NCBI RefSeq assembly: GCF_051414055.1
Contig: NZ_JBLKNX010000006.1
Location: 40,473 to 104,472, forward strand
Direction: 5' to 3'
DNA length: 64,000 nt
From: Halosimplex halobium
GTDB taxonomy: Archaea > Halobacteriota > Halobacteria > Halobacteriales > Haloarculaceae
The translations under genes and the position numbers were made by a program. The stretch's first letter is position 1, and the number at the start of each line of letters is the position of its first letter. Below, piece after piece: positions 55,712 to 63,981 of the stretch. The notes under the pieces were generated by a model. It did no database searches and was not told where the DNA came from. It saw only the letters and a program-made list of their open reading frames with translations.

Positions 55712-56278
55712 ATGGTCGACGCCGAGCGGGACGAGACGGATGTCGAGCGGGACGAGACGGATGTCGAGCGGGACGAGACGCCGGTGGAGATCGCCCTCAT
55801 CGCCGCCGTCGCGGAGAACGGCGTCATCGGGAACGAGGGGGAGATGCCGTGGCACTACCCCGCGGACCTGGCCCACTTCAGGGAGACGACGATGGGCCAC
55901 CCCGTGATCATGGGTCGAGTCACCTACGAGTCGATTTCGGCGCAGCTGGGCGGGCCGCTCCCCGGCCGGACCAACGTCGTGCTGACGCGCTCGGGGGTCG
56001 ACGCGCCGGACGAGGTCGTGCAGGTCGAGAGCGTGGACGCGGCCGTCGAGGCCGCCGCGGAGGCTGCTTCGGAGGCCGGCGTGGAGACGGCGTTCGTCGC
56101 CGGCGGCGCGACCGTCTACGAGGCGTTCCTGGACCGGGCCGACCGGCTGGTGCTGACGGAAGTCCCGGGCGAGCCGGACGGGGACACCCGGTTCCCGGCG
56201 TGGGACCGCTCGGCGTGGGTCGAGGTCGACCGCGAGTCCGAGGGCGAGCTGTCGTTCGTGACCTACGAGCGACGGTGA
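55712..56278 (+). CDS. folA: Dihydrofolate reductase with repeated N-terminal extension
   Basis: DHFR (188 residues) reduces dihydrofolate formed by the adjacent thymidylate synthase. Conserved blocks are IAAVAENGVIGNEGEMPWHYPADLAHFRE (about 28-56, with the WH-P-DL folate region), GHPVIMGRVTYESI and VAGGATVYEAFLDRADRLVLTEV. The first ~25 residues are a run of three VERDETD-type units from a 21-bp repeat, which is atypical of DHFR. The ATG at 55712 gives the full extension; a catalytic domain start near residue 25 has no nearby start codon. thyA ends 13 nt upstream. Confidence 0.92.
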   Translation: MVDAERDETDVERDETDVERDETPVEIALIAAVAENGVIGNEGEMPWHYPADLAHFRETTMGHPVIMGRVTYESISAQLGGPLPGRTNVVLTRSGVDAPDEVVQVESVDAAVEAAAEAASEAGVETAFVAGGATVYEAFLDRADRLVLTEVPGEPDGDTRFPAWDRSAWVEVDRESEGELSFVTYERR

Positions 56279-56409
56279 GCGTCTCTGGGTCCCGATCTGC
56301 GTTTTCCAGGCGCTCGCTAGCAGTCGTTGCGACCGCAGTCGCCGGTGAGCGCTGAACGCCCTCGGTGCGCTCGCTAGCTGTCTCGGTGACCGCAGGGGAC
56401 AGCAAACGG

Positions 56410-56650
56410 TGAAAGCCCTCGGCGCGCTCGCGGTCGCTGAGCGACATATCCGCGCTCTCCGCACCGCCCGCGCGGATAGCGGTCGCTCAGACGACTGAAC
56501 TGGACGCGAGCGCGCCTCGCCCTTTCAGTCCGCCAGGGACGCACAGCGCCGCAACGGGCCACGAGCCTCCCCAGCCGATTCGCGACCCGGGCGTCGCGAA
56601 TCCCTCGCGCGGTTCCGTCGCGCGCATGAACGCGCGCGACAGCACGCGCC
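56410..56650 (+). repeat. Dispersed intergenic hairpin element, copy E
   Basis: Same orientation as copies A and C. The hairpin runs 56410-56527, with TGAAAGCCCTCGGCGCGCTC at one end and CGAGCGCGCCTCGCCCTTTC at the other, and TATCCGCGC/GCGCGGATA inside. The CGGGAGAG palindrome is missing. CTCCCCAGCCGATTCGCGA and the CCCTCGCGCG motif follow, then GTCGCGCGC/GCGCGCGAC at the end. Just before it (56344-56409) a partial, more diverged element start (GCTGAACGCCCTCGGTGCGC) is seen. It lies between convergent genes folA and the esterase. Confidence 0.85.
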
Positions 56651-56711
56651 ACCGCCCAGCACCACGGACCAGGACACGCCACCGCGCACCACGCGGCTCC
56701 CGTCGCGGCCG

Positions 56712-57938
56712 TTATCCGGCGCCGTCGAAGTGCACGTCGGCGAAGTCGAGGATGGCGTCGAGATACCCCTCGTTCAGGGTGTGAGCGGTCTCGCGGCGGT
56801 AGTGACAGAGCGAGCCGACGGTCTCGTCGGCGATCTCGTCGTCGCCGTACAGCGGGAGGTCGTCGGCGATCCCCTCGGCGCCGAGCAGGTCCCAGACGGG
56901 TTCGGCGGCGCGGACGGCGTCGAGCGCGCGGCCGGGGTTGGTCCAGTAGTCGCGGGCGCCGGCGGTGTCGATCAGGGGGCGGGGCGCGACCAGCGCGGCG
57001 AGACAGTGGCTGTCGACGGGCAGCCGGTCGACCTGGCCCTCGAAGGCGGCGTAGGTGTCGGCGAACCACCCCGGGAAGGCTCCGGTGATGTCGCCGATCC
57101 CCTCCTGGTCGTTGTCGCGGTCGAGCGCCATCCCGCCGGTGCCGGACTGGTGGGGCGCGACGAGGCCGACCCGCTCGTCGGTCGCGCCCGCCAGCAGCGC
57201 GGCCTTCCCGCAGCGGGAGTGACCGAGGACGATGATCTCCTCGGCGCGGACCGCGTCCGTCGGGCGGAGCGCGTCGACGCAGCGCTGGAGGCCCCAGGCC
57301 CACGCGGCGAGGACGCCCCACTCGGTGCCGGGCGGTCCCGGCAGGTCGTCGTCGTAGCAGGGGCGAATGCCGTCGGCGGGGTCGCCGCTGTCGGGGTCGA
57401 GGTCAGCGGACTGGTAGGTCGCGAAGCCGTAGCCCCGCGAGAGGACGTGCTCGACGCACCAGTAGTCGGCAGCGGCGCCGCGGTCGGCGGCCTCCCCCTC
57501 GAACCCTCCGTGTTCCCGGGCCGTGTCGGTGACCGTGACCGCGGGTTCGTCGACCGCGGCGTGGTTACCCCGCCAGTTCAGCCCGAGCAGGACCGGGACC
57601 GACCGCCCCGCGTCGACGGCGTCGGCCGGCAGGAAGAGGGCGAGCGTGATCGCGGGCGCGTCGGGCGGCAGGTCCGCGAATTCGATCTCCGTTTCGACGA
57701 GTGTCGCCGCACCGTCGAGCACGCCTGGGGTGCGCTCGGTCGTCGTCTCGATCTCGGGCGCGCCCGGCGCGTAGCCGTAGACGTAGTGGCGGAGGAGTCG
57801 ACGGAGTTCCGCCCGACGCTCGCGCCAGTCGGCGGTACTCTCGACGGGGGAGCCGTCGCGAAATTCGAGGAGCGGGGGCAACTCGTCGGTCGGGCGACAC
57901 CGCGACGGCGGCGCCAGCCCGTCGTCGTCTCGGGACAC
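56712..57938 (-). CDS. CE15-type glucuronoyl esterase-like alpha/beta hydrolase
   Basis: A 408-residue alpha/beta hydrolase resembling carbohydrate esterase family 15, which cleaves ester bonds between lignin and glucuronic acid of xylan. The nucleophile elbow is GHSRCGKAALL (about residue 240), followed by APHQSGTGG and a later SHCLAALVAPRPLIDTAGARDYW, the family block preceding the catalytic His. The N-terminal part (HYVYGYAPGAPEIE, about 50-64) fits a PET-like module. No signal peptide is seen. The family is best known in wood-degrading microbes, so an uronate-ester substrate is plausible but unproved. Confidence 0.8.
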   Translation of the reverse strand: MSRDDDGLAPPSRCRPTDELPPLLEFRDGSPVESTADWRERRAELRRLLRHYVYGYAPGAPEIETTTERTPGVLDGAATLVETEIEFADLPPDAPAITLALFLPADAVDAGRSVPVLLGLNWRGNHAAVDEPAVTVTDTAREHGGFEGEAADRGAAADYWCVEHVLSRGYGFATYQSADLDPDSGDPADGIRPCYDDDLPGPPGTEWGVLAAWAWGLQRCVDALRPTDAVRAEEIIVLGHSRCGKAALLAGATDERVGLVAPHQSGTGGMALDRDNDQEGIGDITGAFPGWFADTYAAFEGQVDRLPVDSHCLAALVAPRPLIDTAGARDYWTNPGRALDAVRAAEPVWDLLGAEGIADDLPLYGDDEIADETVGSLCHYRRETAHTLNEGYLDAILDFADVHFDGAG

Positions 57939-58008
57939 GTCGGCCGGTCGACCGCCAGCGGCAAGGCGTTTGCGCCGCCCGGGGTGAGGGCCGGTGAGAC
58001 TCGACTGG

Positions 58009-58464
58009 TCAGTCGTCGGCGTACTCCTTGCGGAAGCCGCGGAACTCGGTTCGGTGGGCCTCCTCGTCGGCCAACAGGGTCACCGCGAGGTCCTCGGTGA
58101 GCGGGTCGTCGGCGTCCTCGGCGGCGTCGATGAGGTCGTGGTAGGTCTCGATGGCGTCGGACTCGGCGTCGAGGACGCCCTCGATGACGGCGAGCACGTC
58201 CGTCGAGTCCTCGGGCGGCTGGAGGCTGTCCTGGTGAGCCTCGAACGCCATCGATCCCGGCGGTCGGGCCTCCAGCTGCTTGAGCCGCTGGCCGATCTGT
58301 TCGGCGTGGCCCAGCTCCTCCTGGATGTCCGCCTGCAGGCTCGCTTTGACTTCCTCGGCGTGGATACCGTCGAGGACGATCGCGTTCGTCTGGTAGTTCA
58401 TCACCGTCTCGATCTCGTCGCTGTAGGCGCGCTTCAGCAGATCGATGACGCGGTCGGATGTCAT
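58009..58464 (-). CDS. Ferritin-like/Dps-type protein
   Basis: A 151-residue four-helix protein with the ferritin-like di-iron signatures: AYSDEIETVMNYQTNAI (about 13-29), IQEELGHAEQIGQRLKQLE (ExxH near residue 49), ESDAIETYHDLIDAAEDADDPLTEDLAVTLLADEEAHRTEF (split, ExxH near residue 140). Similar haloarchaeal proteins store iron or protect DNA from peroxide. The start ATG is at 58464. It overlaps no gene and is about 70 nt from the esterase. Ferroxidase function is inferred. Confidence 0.85.
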   Translation of the reverse strand: MTSDRVIDLLKRAYSDEIETVMNYQTNAIVLDGIHAEEVKASLQADIQEELGHAEQIGQRLKQLEARPPGSMAFEAHQDSLQPPEDSTDVLAVIEGVLDAESDAIETYHDLIDAAEDADDPLTEDLAVTLLADEEAHRTEFRGFRKEYADD

Positions 58465-58621
58465 AACGGTCAGTGCTACGGCCCCCGGCCTGATAGGGAT
58501 AGTGTGGGACGGCGTGTCTAGAGCGCGACGCGGCGGCGACGGCAGCGGCTCCCCGGGCCGACGACAGCGAGACGTTCCGCGAGCCCAACGGCTTTCGGCC
58601 TGCGGGGCCTGGTCCGGACCG

Positions 58622-59350
58622 ATGACCCGCTCGGCGATCCAGCTGTACACGCTCCGCAACGTCGACTGTCCGTTCACCGAGGTCCTCGAACTGGTCGCCG
58701 ACGCCGGCTTCGACGGCGTCGAGTTCGCCTACCGCGTCACCGAGGCCGAGGCCGACGACGTGCTCGCGACGCTCGAGGAGACCGGCCTCGACGTGGCCGG
58801 CGCCCACGTCGGCATCGACCGGCTGGAGGACGACTTCGAGGAGACCGTCGCCTACTACGACGAACTCGGCGTCGAACACGTCGTCGTCCCGTGGCTCGAC
58901 GCCGAGCACTTCGCGTCCGCCGAGGCCGTCGAGGCCGCGGCCGCCCGCCTCGCGAAACTGGTCGACGACCTCGCCGAGCGCGGGATGACCCTGCACTACC
59001 ACAACCACGACCACGAGTACACCGACCTCGACGGCCGGACGGGCTTCGACGCGTTCCTCGACGGGACGGAGATTCCCATCGAACTCGACCTGGGACTGGC
59101 GCTCGCGGCGGGCGACGACCCCGTCGCACGCCTGCGCGCGCTCGGCGAGCGCTCGCGGCTGGTCCACCTCAAGGACTACGACGTGGACGCGGGCGAGTCA
59201 GTCCCCGTCGGCGAGGGCGACCTCGACCTGGCGGGGATCGCCGACGCGGTCGCGGATAACGACAGCGAGTGGCTGATCTACGAGTACGAGGGGGCGGACC
59301 CGCTGGCGTCGCTGGAGCGGGCGGCCGACCGGACGAACGACCTCGTCTGA
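58622..59350 (+). CDS. TIM-barrel sugar phosphate isomerase/epimerase-like protein
   Basis: A 242-residue TIM barrel of the AP-endonuclease-2/xylose isomerase-like superfamily. Blocks are MTRSAIQLYTLRNVD, ADAGFDGVEFAYRV, VAGAHVGIDRLEDDF, YHNHDHEYTDLDG (metal ligands, about residue 125) and HLKDYDVDAG near 185. Such proteins isomerise or epimerise sugars or inositols, or are endonuclease-like; the substrate is unknown. The ATG at 58622 begins the typical N-terminus. It is transcribed divergently from the ferritin-like gene. Confidence 0.82.
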   Translation: MTRSAIQLYTLRNVDCPFTEVLELVADAGFDGVEFAYRVTEAEADDVLATLEETGLDVAGAHVGIDRLEDDFEETVAYYDELGVEHVVVPWLDAEHFASAEAVEAAAARLAKLVDDLAERGMTLHYHNHDHEYTDLDGRTGFDAFLDGTEIPIELDLGLALAAGDDPVARLRALGERSRLVHLKDYDVDAGESVPVGEGDLDLAGIADAVADNDSEWLIYEYEGADPLASLERAADRTNDLV

Positions 59351-59423
59351 GTCGTCCGGACGATACAGCGCCCGTTTGATCCACCTGAAGACACTTTTTC
59401 GCGGGGGACGGTCGTCGGACACG

Positions 59424-60419
59424 ATGGACCGCGACCGACGACGCTACCTGGGGCTGCTCGCCGGCGCGCTGGCGGGGACGGCCGGCTGTCTCGGGGTGGG
59501 GGACGGTGACGACCCGACGGCCGACGGGTCGAACGGCCCGGCGGACGACGACCTGACGGCCACGCCGACTCACACGGGGACCGGGACGCCGCGGGCGACG
59601 CCGACGGACGGGGGATCACCGACGAGCGACGGATCGCCGACGGTCACCGACGGGGAGGCGGCGACGGCCGAAGCGACCGCGGCGCCGTCGCTCGTGCTCG
59701 ACCCCGTGGACCAGTCGGGCGACGGGCCGCTGACCGTCTACCCGTCGAAGCTCGCGTCGATACTCCGGGCGGCCGCGACCGGAGACGAGCCCGTTCGGGC
59801 GGTGGCGGACGCGTTCGTCTACGCGCCCGAGCCGCTGCTCCCGGCGGTCGACGCGGTCGAGGTCGTCGACCCCGCGGGCGACGCGGGCGGCACGTACGCG
59901 GTCGACTGCGACGGCGGCCCCTCCCACCAGATGACGCTGGTCGCCGACGAGGTGCCCGCCGAGGAGGCCGCCGATCCCACGCCGGTCGCCGAGTTTCCCG
60001 CCGAGTACCGCGACCTGGTCGTCGCGGCGCTCACCGGGTCGCGGGGCGGCCCGGTCGCCCCCCAGACCGAGCGCGGCGAGTGGGTCCGCGAACACTTCTT
60101 CGGCGAGTACGTCGCCTACGACGGGCGGACCTACCGCGGGCGCGAGGTCCACCCGACCGACGCGGTCTTCTTCAGCACCGAGGTCTGGTACGTGCTCTCG
60201 CTGTCGCCGGTCGACGGCGCCGACGACCCGCTCCGGCTCCGGCTGTCCGAGATCGACCCCGCCGTCCGACGGCCCGTCGACGGCGCGCTGGAGGAGTGGA
60301 CGAAGGGTACCGACGCCCCCGCCCTCGCCGGACCGCCGCTCGACGATCAGGTCCGCGCGTTCGCCGACGACACCGACCGGATCCTCACGCACACCCACGC
60401 CTACGACGTGTCGGTCTGA
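59424..60419 (+). CDS. Tat-exported lipoprotein of unknown function
   Basis: A 331-residue lipoprotein. The N-terminus RDRRRYLGLLAGALAGTAGC has a twin-arginine motif and lipobox with Cys near residue 22. A Thr/Asp-rich linker (about 23-90) follows, then a beta-rich domain with LTVYPSKLASILRAAA, EEAADPTPVAEFPAEYRDLVVAAL and YVAYDGRTYRGREVHPTDAVFF. No conserved catalytic motif is recognised. It is probably anchored to the outside of the cytoplasmic membrane. The start ATG precedes the arginine-rich signal. It lies upstream of gatD, with a 120-nt spacer. Confidence 0.75.
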   Translation: MDRDRRRYLGLLAGALAGTAGCLGVGDGDDPTADGSNGPADDDLTATPTHTGTGTPRATPTDGGSPTSDGSPTVTDGEAATAEATAAPSLVLDPVDQSGDGPLTVYPSKLASILRAAATGDEPVRAVADAFVYAPEPLLPAVDAVEVVDPAGDAGGTYAVDCDGGPSHQMTLVADEVPAEEAADPTPVAEFPAEYRDLVVAALTGSRGGPVAPQTERGEWVREHFFGEYVAYDGRTYRGREVHPTDAVFFSTEVWYVLSLSPVDGADDPLRLRLSEIDPAVRRPVDGALEEWTKGTDAPALAGPPLDDQVRAFADDTDRILTHTHAYDVSV

Positions 60420-60542
60420 CCCTGGAACGGGGGGTGAGGCGACTGTCCCGGCCGCCCGGACGGGCCCGCCGATGGGACGGCGACGAGCGGGTCACCCGTC
60501 CAAACGAGTGGATTCAAGTCCGCGGCGGGGGAACCGGCTCCC

Positions 60543-61796
60543 ATGAACGCCGGAGACCGCGTCCGCGTCGAACGCGCGGACCAGACCTACGAGGGCGTCC
60601 TCCTGCCCTCGACGACCCGCGACCACCTGGTCGTCAAACTCGACGGGGGGTACAACGTCGGCGTCGACCGCGCCGAGGCCGACGTGGAGGTGCTCGAATC
60701 GGACGCCTACGACGTGGAATCGGCCCAGGCCGACAGCGACCAGTCGACCATCGAGTTCGACGACGACCTGCCCACCGTGTCGCTCATCTCGACGGGCGGC
60801 ACCATCGCCTCGACGGTCGACTACCGCACCGGCGCCGTCACCGCGCAGTTCGACGCCGAGGACGTGCTCCGGGCCGTCCCGGATCTGGCGGGACGGGCCA
60901 ACTACCGCGGCCGCGTCGTCGCGAACATCCTCTCGGAGAACATGACGCCCGAGGTGTGGGGGGACCTCGCCGAGGCCGTCCACGAGGAGATCGAGGCCGG
61001 CGCCGACGGCGTCGTCGTCATGCACGGCACGGACACGATGCAGTTCACCGCCGCGGCGATGGCCTTCATGCTCGACACGCCCGTCCCCATCGTCTTCACC
61101 GGCAGCCAGCGCTCGGCGGACCGGCCCTCCTCGGACAACGTGATGAACGCCGTCTCGGCGGTCGAGGCGGCCAAGTCCGACTGCGCCGAGGTGCTGATCT
61201 GCATGCACGAGGACGAGTCCGACGACCGCTGTGCGCTCCACCGCGGCGTCCGCGCCCGGAAGAACCACACCTCCCGCCGGGACGCCTTCGAGACCGTCGG
61301 CGCGAAGCCGCTCGGCGTCGTCGATTACAGCACAGACGGCGAGACCGAGGTCTCCTTCCGCCGCGAGCACCGCGAGCGCGGCGAGACGGAACTGGACATC
61401 GACCCCGCCCTCGACACGGAGGTCGAGCTCCTGAAGTTCACGCCCAGCACCGACCCAGCCTTCCTCGATGCCCTCGAAGGCAAATCGGGTGTAGTGCTGG
61501 AGGGAACCGGGCTGGGCCACGTCCACACCGACTGGATCCCGCGGATCGAGGAGCTCGTCGACGACGGGACGACGGTCGTGATGACGAGCCAGTGTATCGA
61601 GGGGCGGGTCTGCGACCGGGTGTACGACACCGGCCGCGACCTGCTGGAGGCCGGTATCGTCGAGGGCGAGGACACTCTGCCCGGGACGGCGAAGGTCAAA
61701 CTCATGTGGGCGCTGGCCAACACCGAGAGCGTCGAGGAGGCCATGTCCACGTCGCTGGCCGGCGAGATCCAGGAGCGGTCGGTGCCGTGGACCTGA
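60543..61796 (+). CDS. gatD: Glu-tRNA(Gln) amidotransferase subunit D
   Basis: GatD (417 residues), the amidase subunit of the archaeal GatDE transamidosome that makes Gln-tRNA(Gln). The N-terminal DUF-like domain (residues 1-70) precedes the asparaginase-like part: ISTGGTIAS (first catalytic Thr, near 82), MHGTDTMQFTA (Thr/Asp), SDRPSSDNVMNAVSAVEAAKSD (the conserved Lys), and EGTGLGHVHTDWIPRIEEL near 320. It generates ammonia for the partner GatE. gatE is not in this window. The ATG at 60543 fits the family N-terminus. Confidence 0.93.
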   Translation: MNAGDRVRVERADQTYEGVLLPSTTRDHLVVKLDGGYNVGVDRAEADVEVLESDAYDVESAQADSDQSTIEFDDDLPTVSLISTGGTIASTVDYRTGAVTAQFDAEDVLRAVPDLAGRANYRGRVVANILSENMTPEVWGDLAEAVHEEIEAGADGVVVMHGTDTMQFTAAAMAFMLDTPVPIVFTGSQRSADRPSSDNVMNAVSAVEAAKSDCAEVLICMHEDESDDRCALHRGVRARKNHTSRRDAFETVGAKPLGVVDYSTDGETEVSFRREHRERGETELDIDPALDTEVELLKFTPSTDPAFLDALEGKSGVVLEGTGLGHVHTDWIPRIEELVDDGTTVVMTSQCIEGRVCDRVYDTGRDLLEAGIVEGEDTLPGTAKVKLMWALANTESVEEAMSTSLAGEIQERSVPWT

Positions 61797-61857
61797 GCGG
61801 CGCGGTCGATATCGTGGATCTGAACGGGGCGGTCCGCGGGTCGCGGCCGCAGGGGCG

Positions 61858-62790
61858 ATGACGATGGAGGTCCGCCAGGCCCGCGCCGACGACCACGAGG
61901 ACGTCGTCGCGTTCACGAGCGACACGTGGGGCGACCGCTTCGACCGCGGCGACTACATCCCCGAGGTGTTCCCGGAGTGGGTCGAGAGCGACGGGCCCGA
62001 CCAGCGAACCGTCGTCGCCGAGGAGGGGGGCCGCGCCGTCGGCGTCTGCCAGGTCGTCGCGCTCTCGGCTCACGAGGCGTGGGCCCAGGGGATGCGCGTG
62101 GCCGACGACGCCCGGGCGAAGGGAGTCGCCGAGGCGATGAACGACGCCTGCTTCGACTGGGCGCGCGACCGCGGCGCCGCCGTCTGCCGGAACATGGTCT
62201 TCTCGTGGAACGCGGCCGGCCTCGGCGCGGCCCGCGGGGTGGGGTACGACCCGGCCACGGAGTTCCGGTGGGCCCACCCCGACCCCGATGTCGACGCCCG
62301 CGCCGACGCGAACGGCGCGAGCGGGCTGGCGGCGACCGGCGACTCCGACGCGGCCTGGAGCTACTGGCAGCGCAGCGACGCCGCCCGCGAACTCGCCGGA
62401 CTCTCGCTCGACCCCGACGAGTCGTGGGCGCTCTCGGAGGCGACCCGGGAGCGGTTCCGCGCCGCCGCCGACGAGCGGCGAGTGTTCGCGGTGCAGGGGC
62501 CCGACGGAACGAACGGCGCCGCCCTCCGGACGCGGGAGTACGAGCGCGACACCGAAGCCGGCGGATCGGAGCGGTGGGTCGAGTACGGCGTCGGCGCCTG
62601 GGAGGACGTGCCCGCGGCGCAGACGCTGTTCGCCGCTATCGCCCGCGACGCCGCCGATCTGGACGCCGACCGGACGCGCGTCCTGATCCCGGAGACGCCG
62701 CGGCACGTCTCCGACGCCGCCTACGCCGGCATCGCCGTCTCGGAGAACCCCGACTTCGTCATGGCCGCCGACCTGACGGGGCGGCGGTGA
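61858..62790 (+). CDS. GNAT family N-acetyltransferase, two-domain type
   Basis: A 310-residue protein whose N-terminal half is a GNAT domain: VRQARADDHEDVVAFT, then VVAEEGGRAVGVCQVVALSAHEAWAQGMRVADDARAKGVAEAMND, in which the acetyl-CoA site is the RAKGVAEAM region (about residue 83; replacing the usual R/Q-x2-G-x-G/A). The C-terminal half is a second, more diverged domain with RERFRAAADERRVFA. The start is the ATG at 61858, followed closely by ATG 61864. It sits just after gatD with a short spacer. Substrate unknown. Confidence 0.82.
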   Translation: MTMEVRQARADDHEDVVAFTSDTWGDRFDRGDYIPEVFPEWVESDGPDQRTVVAEEGGRAVGVCQVVALSAHEAWAQGMRVADDARAKGVAEAMNDACFDWARDRGAAVCRNMVFSWNAAGLGAARGVGYDPATEFRWAHPDPDVDARADANGASGLAATGDSDAAWSYWQRSDAARELAGLSLDPDESWALSEATRERFRAAADERRVFAVQGPDGTNGAALRTREYERDTEAGGSERWVEYGVGAWEDVPAAQTLFAAIARDAADLDADRTRVLIPETPRHVSDAAYAGIAVSENPDFVMAADLTGRR

Positions 62791-62854
62791 ACTGTAGATT
62801 GGTTCGCCCCGTCGGCCGAAGACATTTGTATAGGCGGTGGCGTAGCATCTGTAT

Positions 62855-63151
62855 ATGTCCGATGCGGATACGGGGAGCGGCGACGACGGCCCGGAGATGG
62901 TGCAGATCAACCTCCGGCTGAGCGAGGCTTTCCTCGAAGACATCGATGCGACGTGGAAAGCGGAGGGGTTCAACTCCCGCAGCGAGTTCCTGCGCCACGC
63001 CGCGCGCGACGCCGTCAAGCACCCAGCGTTCTCCCGCGAAGGGTGGAAACAGATCGCCGCCAGCGAGCACGACCTGCGCGCCGGCGACGCGGAACTGGTC
63101 TCGCGCGACGAGGTGGTCGAGATGATGGACCGCGACGAGGATGACGGGTGA
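62855..63151 (+). CDS. RelB-type RHH antitoxin
   Basis: A 98-residue ribbon-helix-helix antitoxin. The central strand MVQINLRLSEAFLEDID and helix EGFNSRSEFLRHAARDAV (about 45-62) are typical of RelB/CopG-like haloarchaeal antitoxins. The C-terminal part (FSREGWKQIAASEHDLRAGDAELVSRDEVVEMM) would bind RelE. The stop overlaps the toxin start by 11 nt. The partner toxin has a TGA in its N-terminus, so the module may be unbalanced. No promoter element is obvious within 60 nt. Confidence 0.85.
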   Translation: MSDADTGSGDDGPEMVQINLRLSEAFLEDIDATWKAEGFNSRSEFLRHAARDAVKHPAFSREGWKQIAASEHDLRAGDAELVSRDEVVEMMDRDEDDG

Positions 63152-63425
63152 CGGCGACTGGACCTGAGCGTTCACGGTGCGCGCGGCGGACCAGTTCGAC
63201 GCGCTAGACGGCCACGTGCAGGACCGCGTCGTCTCGAAGCTCGACGAGGTCGTCGACTCGGAGTGGCGGGGCCCCGACGAGTTCCTCGAACCGCTGACCG
63301 GCGGTCCCTTCTCCAAACTCCGCGTCGGCCAGTATCGGCTCGCCTGCGTGCTGGACCGGGAAGACGCCACGCTCGAAGTCCACCGGATCGAACACCGCAG
63401 CGGCGCGTACACCGCCGACGACTGA
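63141..63425 (+). pseudogene. RelE-type toxin with in-frame TGA near its start
   Basis: The ATG at 63141 opens MTGDGDWT, then TGA (63165-63167), then AFTVRAADQFDALDGHVQDRVVSKLDEVV, the normal RelE start region (WTW-x-F-x3-A-x2-QF). Related toxins are expected to have Trp at the TGA position, so a G-to-A change of TGG explains it. The body is otherwise complete to HRIEHRSGAYTADD. A GTG at 63177 is a possible restart that would remove part of the first strand. The module is thus probably disarmed, or the start is internal. Confidence 0.65.
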
Positions 63426-63497
63426 GTCCGGACGGTCGCCGGTCTGCACGCGTTCTCGGCCCTGACACTTACCCCCACGCGACCCGAACCCGGACGC

Positions 63498-63905
63498 ATG
63501 GACCCCGAATCGTTCTTCGAGGAGATGCCCTTCGCCGACCTGCTGGGCATCGAACTCACCGAGATCGACGAGGGTCACGCCGAGGGCCGCCTGCCGATGC
63601 GCGAGGCGCTGTCGTGGCACAGCGAGCGCGTGCTGGCCCACGGCGGGGTGACCTACACGCTCGCCGACACCGTCGGGGGTGCGGCGCTCGTGTCGCTGGT
63701 GGACCGGCCCGTCCCGACCGTCGACATGCGGATGGACTACCTGGAGGCGGGGACGGGGGATCTGACCGCTGAAGCCGACGTGGTCCGGAACGGTGGGGAT
63801 GTCGGCGTCGTCGACGTGGACGTGTACGCGGAGGGGGGCGACGGTGACGGCGACGCCCACCTCGCCAGCGCCCGCGGCGTCTACAAGACCGGCGAACCCG
63901 AGTGA
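63498..63905 (+). CDS. PaaI family hotdog thioesterase
   Basis: A 135-residue hotdog-fold thioesterase of the PaaI type. Family features are the N-terminal helix SFFEEMPFADLLGIELTEIDEGHAEGRLP (about 5-33), the catalytic region AHGGVTYTLADTVGGAAL (about 50-67, with the Gly-Gly and the acidic Asp), and VPTVDMRMDYLEAGTGDL. It hydrolyses acyl-CoA or aryl-CoA thioesters in the cytoplasm. The start ATG lies 75 nt after relE and is an independent unit. The element F begins about 75 nt after the stop codon. Confidence 0.87.
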   Translation: MDPESFFEEMPFADLLGIELTEIDEGHAEGRLPMREALSWHSERVLAHGGVTYTLADTVGGAALVSLVDRPVPTVDMRMDYLEAGTGDLTAEADVVRNGGDVGVVDVDVYAEGGDGDGDAHLASARGVYKTGEPE

Positions 63906-63981
63906 GATGGTGAGTGGGTCGAGGGTGCGTTCGTCGCGCTCGTTAGCTTGAATCGGATCGACCGCACGTGACAGCAAGGAA

